Shown here piece after piece: positions 36,718-48,698 of a stretch of DNA of 64,000 nucleotides; the stretch's first letter is position 1, and the number at the start of each line of letters is the position of its first letter. This DNA comes from Henricia sp. BOLD:AAB3569 (lineage: Eukaryota; Echinodermata; Asteroidea; Spinulosida; Echinasteridae), in the NCBI GenBank assembly GCA_037783545.1, contig JBBELK010001597.1, forward strand, positions 1-64,000, given 5' to 3'. A program made the position numbers and the translations under genes. Under the pieces are notes generated by a model. That model was not told the DNA's origin, made no database searches, and was given only the letters and a program-made list of their open reading frames with translations.

Positions 36718-36989
36718 GTGTGTCCCAAATCCGGCAAATTTGGAAATCAAGGAATTTTCCAACCAACTTCAAATTTTGCATGCTCCAAACTGTATATATT
36801 CCGCACTTGTCATGCAAAATTGACATATTTTCGCTGGGAAATGACGGAGAAATTTCAGAGTTTAGGGAAAACGGAGCTCGGCTGCGTGGTTATTCCCCTA
36901 ACCGTGGCTGTTGGGACACCCTGCGCCGCGCTGGTGTACATTTGTACGGCCGTTGACTCACCCCAGATTGTGACGGGAATTAGGTCAAA
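36718..36989 (+). repeat. 272-bp unit with a 1-bp deletion in AAATCCGGC
   Basis: AAATGCCGGC has become AAATCCGGC near 36730. The deletion ends the open frame that began at 27929. It is the last T-subtype unit before a run of 22 G-subtype units (36990-43024). Confidence 0.93.
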
Positions 36990-37547
36990 GTGTGTCCCAA
37001 ATGCCGGCAAATTTGGAAATCAAGGAATTTTCCAACCAACTTCAAATTTTGCATGCTCCAAACTGTATATATTCCGCACTTGTCATGCAAAATTGACAGA
37101 TTTTCACTGGGAAATGACGGAGAAATTTCAGAGTTTAGGGAAAACGGAGCTCGGCTGCGTGGTTATTCCCCTAACCGTGGCTGTTGGGACACCCTGCGCA
37201 TGCGCCGCGCTGGTGTACATTTGTACGGCCGTTGACTCACCCCAGATTGTAACGGGAATTAGGTCAAAGTGTGTCCCAAATGCCCGCAAATTTGGAAATC
37301 AAGGAATTTTCCAACCAACTTCAAATTTTGCATGCTCCAAACTGTATATATTCCGCACTTGTCATGCAAAATTGACAGATTTTCGCTGGGAAATGACGGA
37401 GAAATTTCAGAGTTTAGGGAAAACGGAGCTCGGCTGCGTGGTTATTCCCCTAACCGTGGCTGTTGGGACACCCTGCGCATGCGCCGCGCTGGTGTACATT
37501 TGTACGGCCGTTGACTCACCCCAGATTGTAACGGGAATTAGGTCAAA

Positions 37548-40500
37548 GTGTGTCCCAAATGCCGGCAAATTTGGAAATCAAGGAATTTTCCAACCAACTT
37601 CAAATTTTGCATGCTCCAAACTGTATATATTCCGCACTTGTCATGCAAAATTGACAGATTTTCACTGGGAAATGACGGAGAAATTTCAGAGTTTAGGGAA
37701 AACGGAGCTCGGCTGCGTGGTTATTCCCCTAACCGTGGCTGTTGGGACACCCTGCGCCGCGCTGGTGTACATTTGTACGGCCGTTGACTCACCCCAGATT
37801 GTGACGGGAATTAGGTCAAAGTGTGTCCCAAATGCCGGCAAATTTGGAAATCAAGGAATTTTCCAACCAACTTCAAATTTTGCATGCTCCAAACTGTATA
37901 TATTCCGCACTTGTCATGCAAAATTGACAGATTTTCGCTGGGAAATTACGGAGAAATTTCAGAGTTTAGGGAAAACGGAGCTCGGCTGCGTGGTTATTCC
38001 CCTAACCGTGGCTGTTGGGACACCCTGCGCCGCGCTGGTGTACATTTGTACGGCCGTTGACTCACCCCAGATTGTGACGGGAATTAGGTCAAAGTGTGTC
38101 CCAAATGCCGGCAAATTTGGAAATCAAGGAATTTTCCAACCAACTTCAAATTTTGCATGCTCCAAACTGTATATATTCCGCACTTGTCATGCAAAATTGA
38201 CAGATTTTCGCTGGGAAATGACGGAGAAATTTCAGAGTTTAGGGAAAACGGAGCTCGGCTGCGTGGTTATTCCCCTAACCGTGGCTGTTGGGACACCCTG
38301 CGCCGCGCTGGTGTACATTTGTACGGCCGTTGACTCACCCCAGATTGTGACGGGAATTAGGTCAAAGTATGTCCCAAATGCCGGCAAATTTGGAAATCAA
38401 GGAATTTTCCAACCAACTTCAAATTTTGCATGCTCCAAACTGTATATATTCCGCACTTGTCATGCAAAATTGACAGATTTTCGCTGGAAATTACGGAGAA
38501 ATTTCAGAGTTTAGGGAAAACGGAGCTCGGCTGCGTGGTTATTCCCCTAACCGTGGCTGTTGGGACACCCTGCGCCGCGCTGGTGTACATTTGTACGGCC
38601 GTTGACTCACCCCAGATTGTGACGGGAATTAGGTCAAAGTGTGTCCCAAATGCCGGCAAATTTGGAAATCAAGGAATTTTCCAACCAACTTCAAATTTTG
38701 CATGCTCCAAACTGTATATATTCCGCACTTGTCATGCAAAATTGACAGATTTTCGCTGGGAAATGACGGAGAAATTTCAGAGTTTAGGGAAAACGGAGCT
38801 CGGCTGCGTGGTTATTCCCCTAACCGTGGCTGTTGGGACACCCTGCGCCGCGCTGGTGTACATTTGTACGGCCGTTGACTCACCCCAGATTGTGACGGGA
38901 ATTAGGTCAAAGTGTGTCCCAAATTCCGGCAAATTTGGAAATCAAGGAATGTTCCAACCAACTTCAAATTTTGCATGCTCCAAACTGTATATATTCCGCA
39001 CTTGTCATGCAAAATTGACAGATTTTCGCTGGGAAATGACGGAGAAATTTCAGAGTTTAGGGAAAACGGAGCTCGGCTGCGTGGTTATTCCCCTAACCGT
39101 GGCTGTTGGGACACCCTGCGCATGCGCCGCGCTGGTGTACATTTCTACGGCCGTTGACTCACCCCAGATTGTGACGGGAATTAGGTCAAAGTGTGTCCCA
39201 AATTCCGGCAAATTTGGAAATCAAGGAATTTTCCAACCAACTTCAAATTTTGCATGCTCCAAACTGTATATATTCCGCACTTGTCATGCAAAATTGACAG
39301 ATTTTCGCTGGGAAATGACGGAGAAATTTCAGAGTTTAGGGAAAACGGAGATCGGCTGCGTGGTTATTCCCCTATCCGTGGCTGTTGGGACACCCTGCGC
39401 CGCGCTGGTGTACATTTGTACGGCCGTTGACTCACCCCAGATTGTGACGGGAATTAGGTCAAAGTGTGTCCCAAATGCCGGCAAATTTGGAAATCAAGGA
39501 ATTTTCCAACCAACTTCAAATTTTGCATGCTCCAAACTGTATATATTCCGCACTTGTCATGCAAAATTGACAGATTTTCACTGGGAAATGACGGAGAAAT
39601 TTCAGAGTTTAGGGAAAACGGAGCTCGGCTGCGTGGTTATTCCCCTAACCGTGGCTGTTGGGACACCCTGCGCCGCGCTGGTGTACATTTGTACGGCCGT
39701 TGACTCACCCCAGATTGTGACGGGAATTAGGTCAAAGTGTGTCCCAAATGCCGGCAAATTTGGAAATCAAGGAATTTTCCAACCAACTTCAAATTTTGCA
39801 TGCTCCAAACTGTATATATTCCGCACTTGTCATGCAAAATTGACAGATTTTCGCTGGGAAATGACGGAGAAATTTCAGAGTTTAGGGAAAACGGAGCTCG
39901 GCTGCGTGGTTATTCCCCTAACCGTGGCTGTTGGGACACCCTGCGCCGCGCTGGTGTACATTTGTACGGCCGTTGACTCACCCCAGATTGTGACGGGAAT
40001 TAGGTCAAAGTGTGTCCCAAATGCCGGCAAATTTGGAAATCAAGGAATTTTCCAACCAACTTCAAATTTTGCATGCTCCAAACTGTATATATTCCGCACT
40101 TGTCATGCAAAATTGACAGATTTTCACTGGGAAATGACGGAGAAATTTCAGAGTTTAGGGAAAACGGAGCTCGGCTGCGTGGTTATTCCCCTAACCGTGG
40201 CTGTTGGGACACCCTGCGCCGCGCTGGTGTACATTTGTACGGCCGTTGACTCACCCCAGATTGTGACGGGAATTAGGTCAAAGTGTGTCCCAAATGCCGG
40301 CAAATTTGGAAATCAAGGAATTTTCCAACCAACTTCAAATTTTGCATGCTCCAAACTGTATATATTCCGCACTTGTCATGCAAAATTGACAGATTTTCGC
40401 TGGGAAATTACGGAGAAATTTCAGAGTTTAGGGAAAACGGAGCTCGGCTGCGTGGTTATTCCCCTAACCGTGGCTGTTGGGACACCCTGCGCCGCGCTGG

Positions 40501-42472
40501 TGTACATTTGTACGGCCGTTGACTCACCCCAGATTGTGACGGGAATTAGGTCAAAGTGTGTCCCAAATGCCGGCAAATTTGGAAATCAAGGAATTTTCCA
40601 ACCAACTTCAAATTTTGCATGCTCCAAACTGTATATATTCCGCACTTGTCATGCAAAATTGACAGATTTTCGCTGGGAAATGACGGAGAAATTTCAGAGT
40701 TTAGGGAAAACGGAGCTCGGCTGCGTGGTTATTCCCCTAACCGTGGCTGTTGGGACACCCTGCGCCGCGCTGGTGTACATTTGTACGGCCGTTGACTCAC
40801 CCCAGATTGTGACGGGAATTAGGTCAAAGTGTGTCCCAAATGCCGGCAAATTTGGAAATCAAGGAATTTTCCAACCAACTTCAAATTTTGCATGCTCCAA
40901 ACTGTATATATTCCGCACTTGTCATGCAAAATTGACAGATTTTCGCTGGGAAATTACGGAGAAATTTCAGAGTTTAGGGAAAACGGAGCTCGGCTGCGTG
41001 GTTATTCCCCTAACCGTGGCTGTTGGGACACCCTGCGCCGCGCTGGTGTACATTTGTACGGCCGTTGACTCACCCCAGATTGTGACGGGAATTAGGTCAA
41101 AGTGTGTCCCAAATGCCGGCAAATTTGGAAATCAAGGAATTTTCCAACCAACTTCAAATTTTGCATGCTCCAAACTGTATATATTCCGCACTTGTCATGC
41201 AAAATTGACAGATTTTCGCTGGGAAATGACGGAGAAATTTCAGAGTTTAGGGAAAACGGAGCTCGGCTGCGTGGTTATTCCCCTAACCGTGGCTGTTGGG
41301 ACACCCTGCGCCGCGCTGGTGTACATTTGTACGGCCGTTGACTCACCCCAGATTGTGACGGGAATTAGGTCAAAGTGTGTCCCAAATTCCGGCAAATTTG
41401 GAAATCAAGGAATGTTCCAACCAACTTCAAATTTTGCATGCTCCAAACTGTATATATTCCGCACTTGTCATGCAAAATTGACAGATTTTCGCTGGGAAAT
41501 GACGGAGAAATTTCAGAGTTTAGGGAAAACGGAGCTCGGCTGCGTGGTTATTCCCCTAACCGTGGCTGTTGGGACACCCTGCGCATGCGCCGCGCTGGTG
41601 TACATTTCTACGGCCGTTGACTCACCCCAGATTGTGACGGGAATTAGGTCAAAGTGTGTCCCAAATTCCGGCAAATTTGGAAATCAAGGAATTTTCCAAC
41701 CAACTTCAAATTTTGCATGCTCCAAACTGTATATATTCCGCACTTGTCATGCAAAATTGACAGATTTTCGCTGGGAAATGACGGAGAAATTTCAGAGTTT
41801 AGGGAAAACGGAGATCGGCTGCGTGGTTATTCCCCTATCCGTGGCTGTTGGGACACCCTGCGCCGCGCTGGTGTACATTTGTACGGCCGTTGACTCACCC
41901 CAGATTGTGACGGGAATTAGGTCAAAGTGTGTCCCAAATGCCGGCAAATTTGGAAATCAAGGAATTTTCCAACCAACTTCAAATTTTGCATGCTCCAAAC
42001 TGTATATATTCCGCACTTGTCATGCAAAATTGACAGATTTTCACTGGGAAATGACGGAGAAATTTCAGAGTTTAGGGAAAACGGAGCTCGGCTGCGTGGT
42101 TATTCCCCTAACCGTGGCTGTTGGGACACCCTGCGCCGCGCTGGTGTACATTTGTACGGCCGTTGACTCACCCCAGATTGTGACGGGAATTAGGTCAAAG
42201 TGTGTCCCAAATGCCGGCAAATTTGGAAATCAAGGAATTTTCCAACCAACTTCAAATTTTGCATGCTCCAAACTGTATATATTCCGCACTTGTCATGCAA
42301 AATTGACAGATTTTCGCTGGGAAATGACGGAGAAATTTCAGAGTTTAGGGAAAACGGAGCTCGGCTGCGTGGTTATTCCCCTAACCGTGGCTGTTGGGAC
42401 ACCCTGCGCCGCGCTGGTGTACATTTGTACGGCCGTTGACTCACCCCAGATTGTGACGGGAATTAGGTCAAA
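37548..42472 (+). repeat. Nine-monomer higher-order repeat, about 2,463 bp, two tandem copies
   Basis: Copy 1 is 37548-40009 and copy 2 is 40010-42472. The order in each is: TTTTCACTGG; AAATTACGG; plain G subtype; AAATTACGG; plain; AAATTCCGG with GGAATGTTCC and the 6-bp gain; AAATTCCGG with GGAGATCGG and CTATCCG; TTTTCACTGG; plain. All nine agree. The offset changes from 2,462 to 2,463 at the unit at 38367, which has a 1-bp deletion (GCTGGAAATTACGG) and a private AAGTATGTCC. After copy 2 the unit at 42752 again has GGAGATCGG but on a GCCGGC background, so it looks like a hybrid. Confidence 0.93.
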
Positions 42473-45400
42473 GTGTGTCCCAAATGCCGGCAAATTTGGA
42501 AATCAAGGAATTTTCCAACCAACTTCAAATTTTGCATGCTCCAAACTGTATATATTCCGCACTTGTCATGCAAAATTGACAGATTTTCGCTGGGAAATGA
42601 CGGAGAAATTTCAGAGTTTAGGGAAAACGGAGCTCGGCTGCGTGGTTATTCCCCTAACCGTGGCTGTTGGGACACCCTGCGCATGCGCCGCGCTGGTGTA
42701 CATTTCTACGGCCGTTGACTCACCCCAGATTGTGACGGGAATTAGGTCAAAGTGTGTCCCAAATGCCGGCAAATTTGGAAATCAAGGAATTTTCCAACCA
42801 ACTTCAAATTTTGCATGCTCCAAACTGTATATATTCCGCACTTGTCATGCAAAATTGACAGATTTTCGCTGGGAAATGACGGAGAAATTTCAGAGTTTAG
42901 GGAAAACGGAGATCGGCTGCGTGGTTATTCCCCTATCCGTGGCTGTTGGGACACCCTGCGCCGCGCTGGTGTACATTTGTACGGCCGTTGACTCACCCCA
43001 GATTGTGACGGGAATTAGGTCAAAGTGTGTCCCAAATTCCGGCAAATTTGGAAATCAAGGAATGTTCCAACCAACTTCAAATTTTGCATGCTCCAAACTG
43101 TATATATTCCGCACTTGTCATGCAAAATTGACATATTTTCGCTGGGAAATGACGGAGAAATTTCAGAGTTTAGGGAAAACGGAGCTCGGCTGCGTGGTTA
43201 TTCCCCTAACCGTGGCTGTTGGGACACCCTGCGCCGCGCTGGTGTACATTTGTACGGCCGTTGACTCACCCCAGATTGTGACGGGAATTAGGTCAAAGTG
43301 TGTCCCAAATGCCGGCAAATTTGGAAATCAAGGAATTTTCCAACCAACTTCAAATTTTGCATGCTCCAAACTGTATATATTCCGCACTTGTCATGCAAAA
43401 TTGACAGATTTTCACTGGGAAATGACGGAGAAATTTCAGAGTTTACGGAAAACGGAGCTCGGCTGCGTGGTTATTCCCCTAACCGTGGCTGTTGGGACAC
43501 CCTGCGCCGCGCTGGTGTACATTTGTACGGCCGTTGACTCACCCCAGATTGTGACGGGAATTAGGTCAAAGTGTGTCCCAAATGCCGGCAAATTTGGAAA
43601 TCAAGGAATTTTCCAACCAACTTCAAATTTTGCATGCTCCAAACTGTATATATTCCGCACTTGTCATGCAAAATTGACAGATTTTCGCTGGGAAATGACG
43701 GAGAAATTTCAGAGTTTAGGGAAAACGGAGCTCGGCTGCGTGGTTATTCCCCTAACCGTGGCTGTTGGGACACCCTGCGCCGCGCTGGTGTACATTTGTA
43801 CGGCCGTTGACTCACCCCAGATTGTGACGGGAATTAGGTCAAAGTGTGTCCCAAATGCCGGCAAATTTGGAAATCAAGGAATTTTCCAACCAACTTCAAA
43901 TTTTGCATGCTCCAAACTGTATATATTCCGCACTTGTCATGCAAAATTGACAGATTTTCGCTGGGAAATGACGGAGAAATTTCAGAGTTTAGGGAAAACG
44001 GAGCTCGGCTGCGTGGTTATTCCCCTAACCGTGGCTGTTGGGACACCCTGCGCCGCGCTGGTGTACATTTGTACGGCCGTTGACTCACCCCAGATTGTGA
44101 CGGGAATTAGGTCAAAGTGTGTCCCAAATTCCGGCAAATTTGGAAATCAAGGAATGTTCCAACCAACTTCAAATTTTGCATGCTCCAAACTGTATATATT
44201 CCGCACTTGTCATGCAAAATTGACATATTTTCGCTGGGAAATGACGGAGAAATTTCAGAGTTTAGGGAAAACGGAGCTCGGCTGCGTGGTTATTCCCCTA
44301 ACCGTGGCTGTTGGGACACCCTGCGCATGCGCCGCGCTGGTGTACATTTGTACGGCCGTTGACTCACCCCAGATTGTGACGGGAATTAGGTCAAAGTGTG
44401 TCCCAAATACCGGCAAATTTGGAAATCAAGGAATTTTCCAACCAACTTCAAATTTTGCATGCTCCAAACTGTATATATTCCGCACTTGTCATGCAAAATT
44501 GACATATTTTCGCTGGGAAATGACGGAGAAATTTCAGAGTTTAGGGAAAACGGAGCTCGGCTGCGTGGTTATTCCCCTAACCGTGGCTGTTGGGACACCC
44601 TGCGCATGCGCCGCGCTGGTGTACATTTGTACGGCCGTTGACTCACCCCAGATTGTAACGGGAATTAGGTCAAAGTGTGTCCCAAATGCCGGCAAATTTG
44701 GAAATCAAGGAATTTTCCAACCAACTTCAAATTTTGCATGCTCCAAACTGTATATATTCCGCACTTGTCATGTAAAATTGACAGATTTTCGCTGGGAAAT
44801 GACGGAGAAATTTCAGAGTTTAGGGAAAACGGAGCTCGGCTGCGTGGTTATTCCCCTAACCGTGGCTGTTGGGACACCCTGCGCCGCGCTGGTGTACATT
44901 TGTACGGCCGTTGACTCACCCCAGATTGTGACGGGAATTAGGTCAAAGTGTGTCCCAAATGCCGGCAAATTTGGAAATCAAGGAATTTTCCAACCAACTT
45001 CAAATTTTGCATGCTCCAAACTGTATATATTCCGCACTTGTCATGCAAAATTGACATATTTTCGCTGGGAAATGACGGAGAAATTTCAGAGTTTAGGGAA
45101 AACGGAGCTCGGTTGCGTGGTTATTCCCCTAACCGTGGCTGTTGGGACACCCTGCGCCGCGCTGGTGTACATTTGTACGGCCGTTGACTCACCCCAGATT
45201 GTGACGGGAATTAGGTCAAAGTGTGTCCCAAATGTCGGCAAATTTGGAAATCAAGGAATTTTCCAACCAACTTCAAATTTTGCATGCTCCAAACTGTATA
45301 TATTCCGCACTTGTCATGCAAAATTGACATATTTTCGCTGGGAAATGACGGAGAAATTTCAGAGTTTAGGGAAAACGGAGCTCGGCTGCGTGGTTATTCC

Positions 45401-48400
45401 CCTAACCGTGGCTGTTGGGACACCCTGCGCCGCGCTGGTGTACATTTGTACGGCCGTTGACTCACCCCAGATTGTGACGGGAATTAGGTCAAAGTGTGTC
45501 CCAAATGCCGGCAAATTTGGAAATCAAGGAATTTTCCAACCAACTTCAAATTTTGCATGCTCCAAACTGTATATATTCCGCACTTGTCATGCAAAATTGA
45601 CAGATTTTCGCTGGGAAATGACGGAGAAATTTCAGAGTTTAGGGAAAACGGAGCTCGGCTGCGTGGTTATTCCCCTAACCGTGGCTGTTGGGACACCCTG
45701 CGCATGCGCCGCGCTGGTGTACATTTGTACGGCCGTTGACTCACCCCAGATTGTGACGGGAATTAGGTCAAAGTGTGTCCCAAATACCGGCAAATTTGGA
45801 AATCAAGGAATTTTCCAACCAACTTCAAATTTTGCATGCTCCAAACTGTATATATTCCGCACTTGTCATGCAAAATTGACATATTTTCGCTGGGAAATGA
45901 CGGAGAAATTTCAGAGTTTAGGGAAAACGGAGCTCGGCTGCGTGGTTATTCCCCTAACCGTGGCTGTTGGGACACCCTGCGCATGCGCCGCGCTGGTGTA
46001 CATTTGTACGGCCGTTGACTCACCCCAGATTGTAACGGGAATTAGGTCAAAGTGTGTCCCAAATGCCGGCAAATTTGGAAATCAAGGAATTTTCCAACCA
46101 ACTTCAAATTTTGCATGCTCCAAACTGTATATATTCCGCACTTGTCATGTAAAATTGACAGATTTTCGCTGGGAAATGACGGAGAAATTTCAGAGTTTAG
46201 GGAAAACGGAGCTCGGCTGCGTGGTTATTCCCCTAACCGTGGCTGTTGGGACACCCTGCGCCGCGCTGGTGTACATTTGTACGGCCGTTGACTCACCCCA
46301 GATTGTGACGGGAATTAGGTCAAAGTGTGTCCCAAATGCCGGCAAATTTGGAAATCAAGGAATTTTCCAACCAACTTCAAATTTTGCATGCTCCAAACTG
46401 TATATATTCCGCACTTGTCATGCAAAATTGACATATTTTCGCTGGGAAATGACGGAGAAATTTCAGAGTTTAGGGAAAACGGAGCTCGGTTGCGTGGTTA
46501 TTCCCCTAACCGTGGCTGTTGGGACACCCTGCGCCGCGCTGGTGTACATTTGTACGGCCGTTGACTCACCCCAGATTGTGACGGGAATTAGGTCAAAGTG
46601 TGTCCCAAATGTCGGCAAATTTGGAAATCAAGGAATTTTCCAACCAACTTCAAATTTTGCATGCTCCAAACTGTATATATTCCGCACTTGTCATGCAAAA
46701 TTGACATATTTTCGCTGGGAAATGACGGAGAAATTTCAGAGTTTAGGGAAAACGGAGCTCGGCTGCGTGGTTATTCCCCTAACCGTGGCTGTTGGGACAC
46801 CCTGCGCCGCGCTGGTGTACATTTGTACGGCCGTTGACTCACCCCAGATTGTGACGGGAATTAGGTCAAAGTGTGTCCCAAATGCCGGCAAATTTGGAAA
46901 TCAAGGAATTTTCCAACCAACTTCAAATTTTGCATGCTCCAAACTGTATATATTCCGCACTTGTCATGCAAAATTGACAGATTTTCGCTGGGAAATGACG
47001 GAGAAATTTCAGAGTTTAGGGAAAACGGAGCTCGGCTGCGTGGTTATTCCCCTAACCGTGGCTGTTGGGACACCCTGCGCATGCGCCGCGCTGGTGTACA
47101 TTTGTACGGCCGTTGACTCACCCCAGATTGTAACGGGAATTAGGTCAAAGTGTGTCCCAAATGCCGGCAAATTTGGAAATCAAGGAATTTTCCAACCAAC
47201 TTCAAATTTTGCATGCTCCAAACTGTATATATTCCGCACTTGTCATGCAAAATTGACAGATTTTCGCTGGGAAATGACGGAGAAATTTCAGAGTTTAGGG
47301 AAAACGGAGCTCGGCTGCGTGGTTATTCCCCTAACCGTGGCTGTTGGGACACCCTGCGCCGCGCTGGTGTACATTTGTACGGCCGTTGACTCACCCCAGA
47401 TTGTGACGGGAATTAGGTCAAAGTGTGTCCCAAATGCCGGCAAATTTGGAAATCAAGGAATTTTCCAACCAACTTCAAATTTTGCATGCTCCAAACTGTA
47501 TATATTCCGCACTTGTCATGCAAAATTGACATATTTTCGCTGGGAAATGACGGAGAAATTTCAGAGTTTAGGGAAAACGGAGCTCGGCTGCGTGGTTATT
47601 CCCCTAACCGTGGCTGTTGGGACACCCTGCGCCGCGCTGGTGTACATTTGTACGGCCGTTGACTCACCCCAGATTGTGACGGGAATTAGGTCAAAGTGTG
47701 TCCCAAATGCCGGCAAATTTGGAAATCAAGGAATTTTCCAACCAACTTCAAATTTTGCATGCTCCAAACTGTATATATTCCGCACTTGTCATGCAAAATT
47801 GACAGATTTTCACTGGGAAATGACGGAGAAATTTCAGAGTTTAGGGAAAACGGAGCTCGGCTGCGTGGTTATTCCCCTAACCGTGGCTGTTGGGACACCC
47901 TGCGCCGCGCTGGTGTACATTTGTACGGCCGTTGACTCACCCCAGATTGTGACGGGAATTAGGTCAAAGTGTGTCCCAAATGCCGGCAAATTTGGAAATC
48001 AAGGAATTTTCCAACCAACTTCAAATTTTGCATGCTCCAAACTGTATATATTCCGCACTTGTCATGCAAAATTGACAGATTTTCGCTGGGAAATGACGGA
48101 GAAATTTCAGAGTTTAGGGAAAACGGAGCTCGGCTGCGTGGTTATTCCCCTAACCGTGGCTGTTGGGACACCCTGCGCCGCGCTGGTGTACATTTGTACG
48201 GCCGTTGACTCACCCCAGATTGTGACGGGAATTAGGTCAAAGTGTGTCCCAAATGCCGGCAAATTTGGAAATCAAGGAATTTTCCAACCAACTTCAAATT
48301 TTGCATGCTCCAAACTGTATATATTCCGCACTTGTCATGCAAAATTGACATATTTTCGCTGGGAAATGACGGAGAAATTTCAGAGTTTAGGGAAAACGGA

Positions 48401-48698
48401 GCTCGGCTGCGTGGTTATTCCCCTAACCGTGGCTGTTGGGACACCCTGCGCCGCGCTGGTGTACATTTGTACGGCCGTTGACTCACCCCAGATTGTGACG
48501 GGAATTAGGTCAAAGTGTGTCCCAAATGCCGGCAAATTTGGAAATCAAGGAATGTTCCAACCAACTTCAGATTTTGCATGCTCCAAACTGTATATATTCC
48601 GCACTTGTCATGCAAAATTGACATATTTTCGCTGGGAAATGACGGAGAAATTTCAGAGTTTAGGAAAACGGAGCTCGGCTGCGTGGTTATTCCCCTAA
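38430..48698 (+). other. Longest open frame in the window (3,422 codons); not called as a gene
   Basis: This has the same origin as the frame at 27929-36823. It runs from the unit with a 1-bp deletion at about 38487 to the 1-bp deletion near 48664 (TTTAGGAAAACGG). Its length reflects only the absence of 272-, 274- or 278-bp units across about 10 kb. Frames of the same type cover 9485-13912, 50983-55341 and 55295-58357, broken at each 274-bp unit. Transcription of satellite DNA is known in many eukaryotes, so a transcript is possible, but a protein is not supported. Confidence 0.88.
44396..47149 (+). repeat. 1,377-bp pentamer higher-order repeat, two tandem copies
   Basis: Copies are 44396-45772 and 45773-47149. 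Each has an AAATACCGG 279-bp unit, a CATGTAAAA unit, a GGTTGC unit, a GTCGGC unit and a G-subtype 279-bp unit. The two last units differ: 45494 ends GTGACGG and 46871 ends GTAACGG. The lengths 279+273+273+273+279 sum to 1,377. Confidence 0.92.

Larger units (their letters stand above)
27929..36823 (+). other. Long open reading frame produced by repeat length; not called as a gene
   Basis: This frame is open for 2,964 codons. It opens because 273 (91 codons) and 279 (93 codons) are multiples of three and one frame of the consensus has no stop. It ends only because of the single-base deletion near 36730. It starts at GTG in the middle of a repeat and has no regulatory context. The predicted 91-residue repeat has no domain I recognise. 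Most variants between units change the amino acid (Y/D, R/H, A/V, F/C, F/L, C/F, T/M, I/M), and few are silent (GTG/GTA, GGC/GGT, CTG/CTC). That pattern does not suggest protein-level constraint. Confidence 0.9.
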
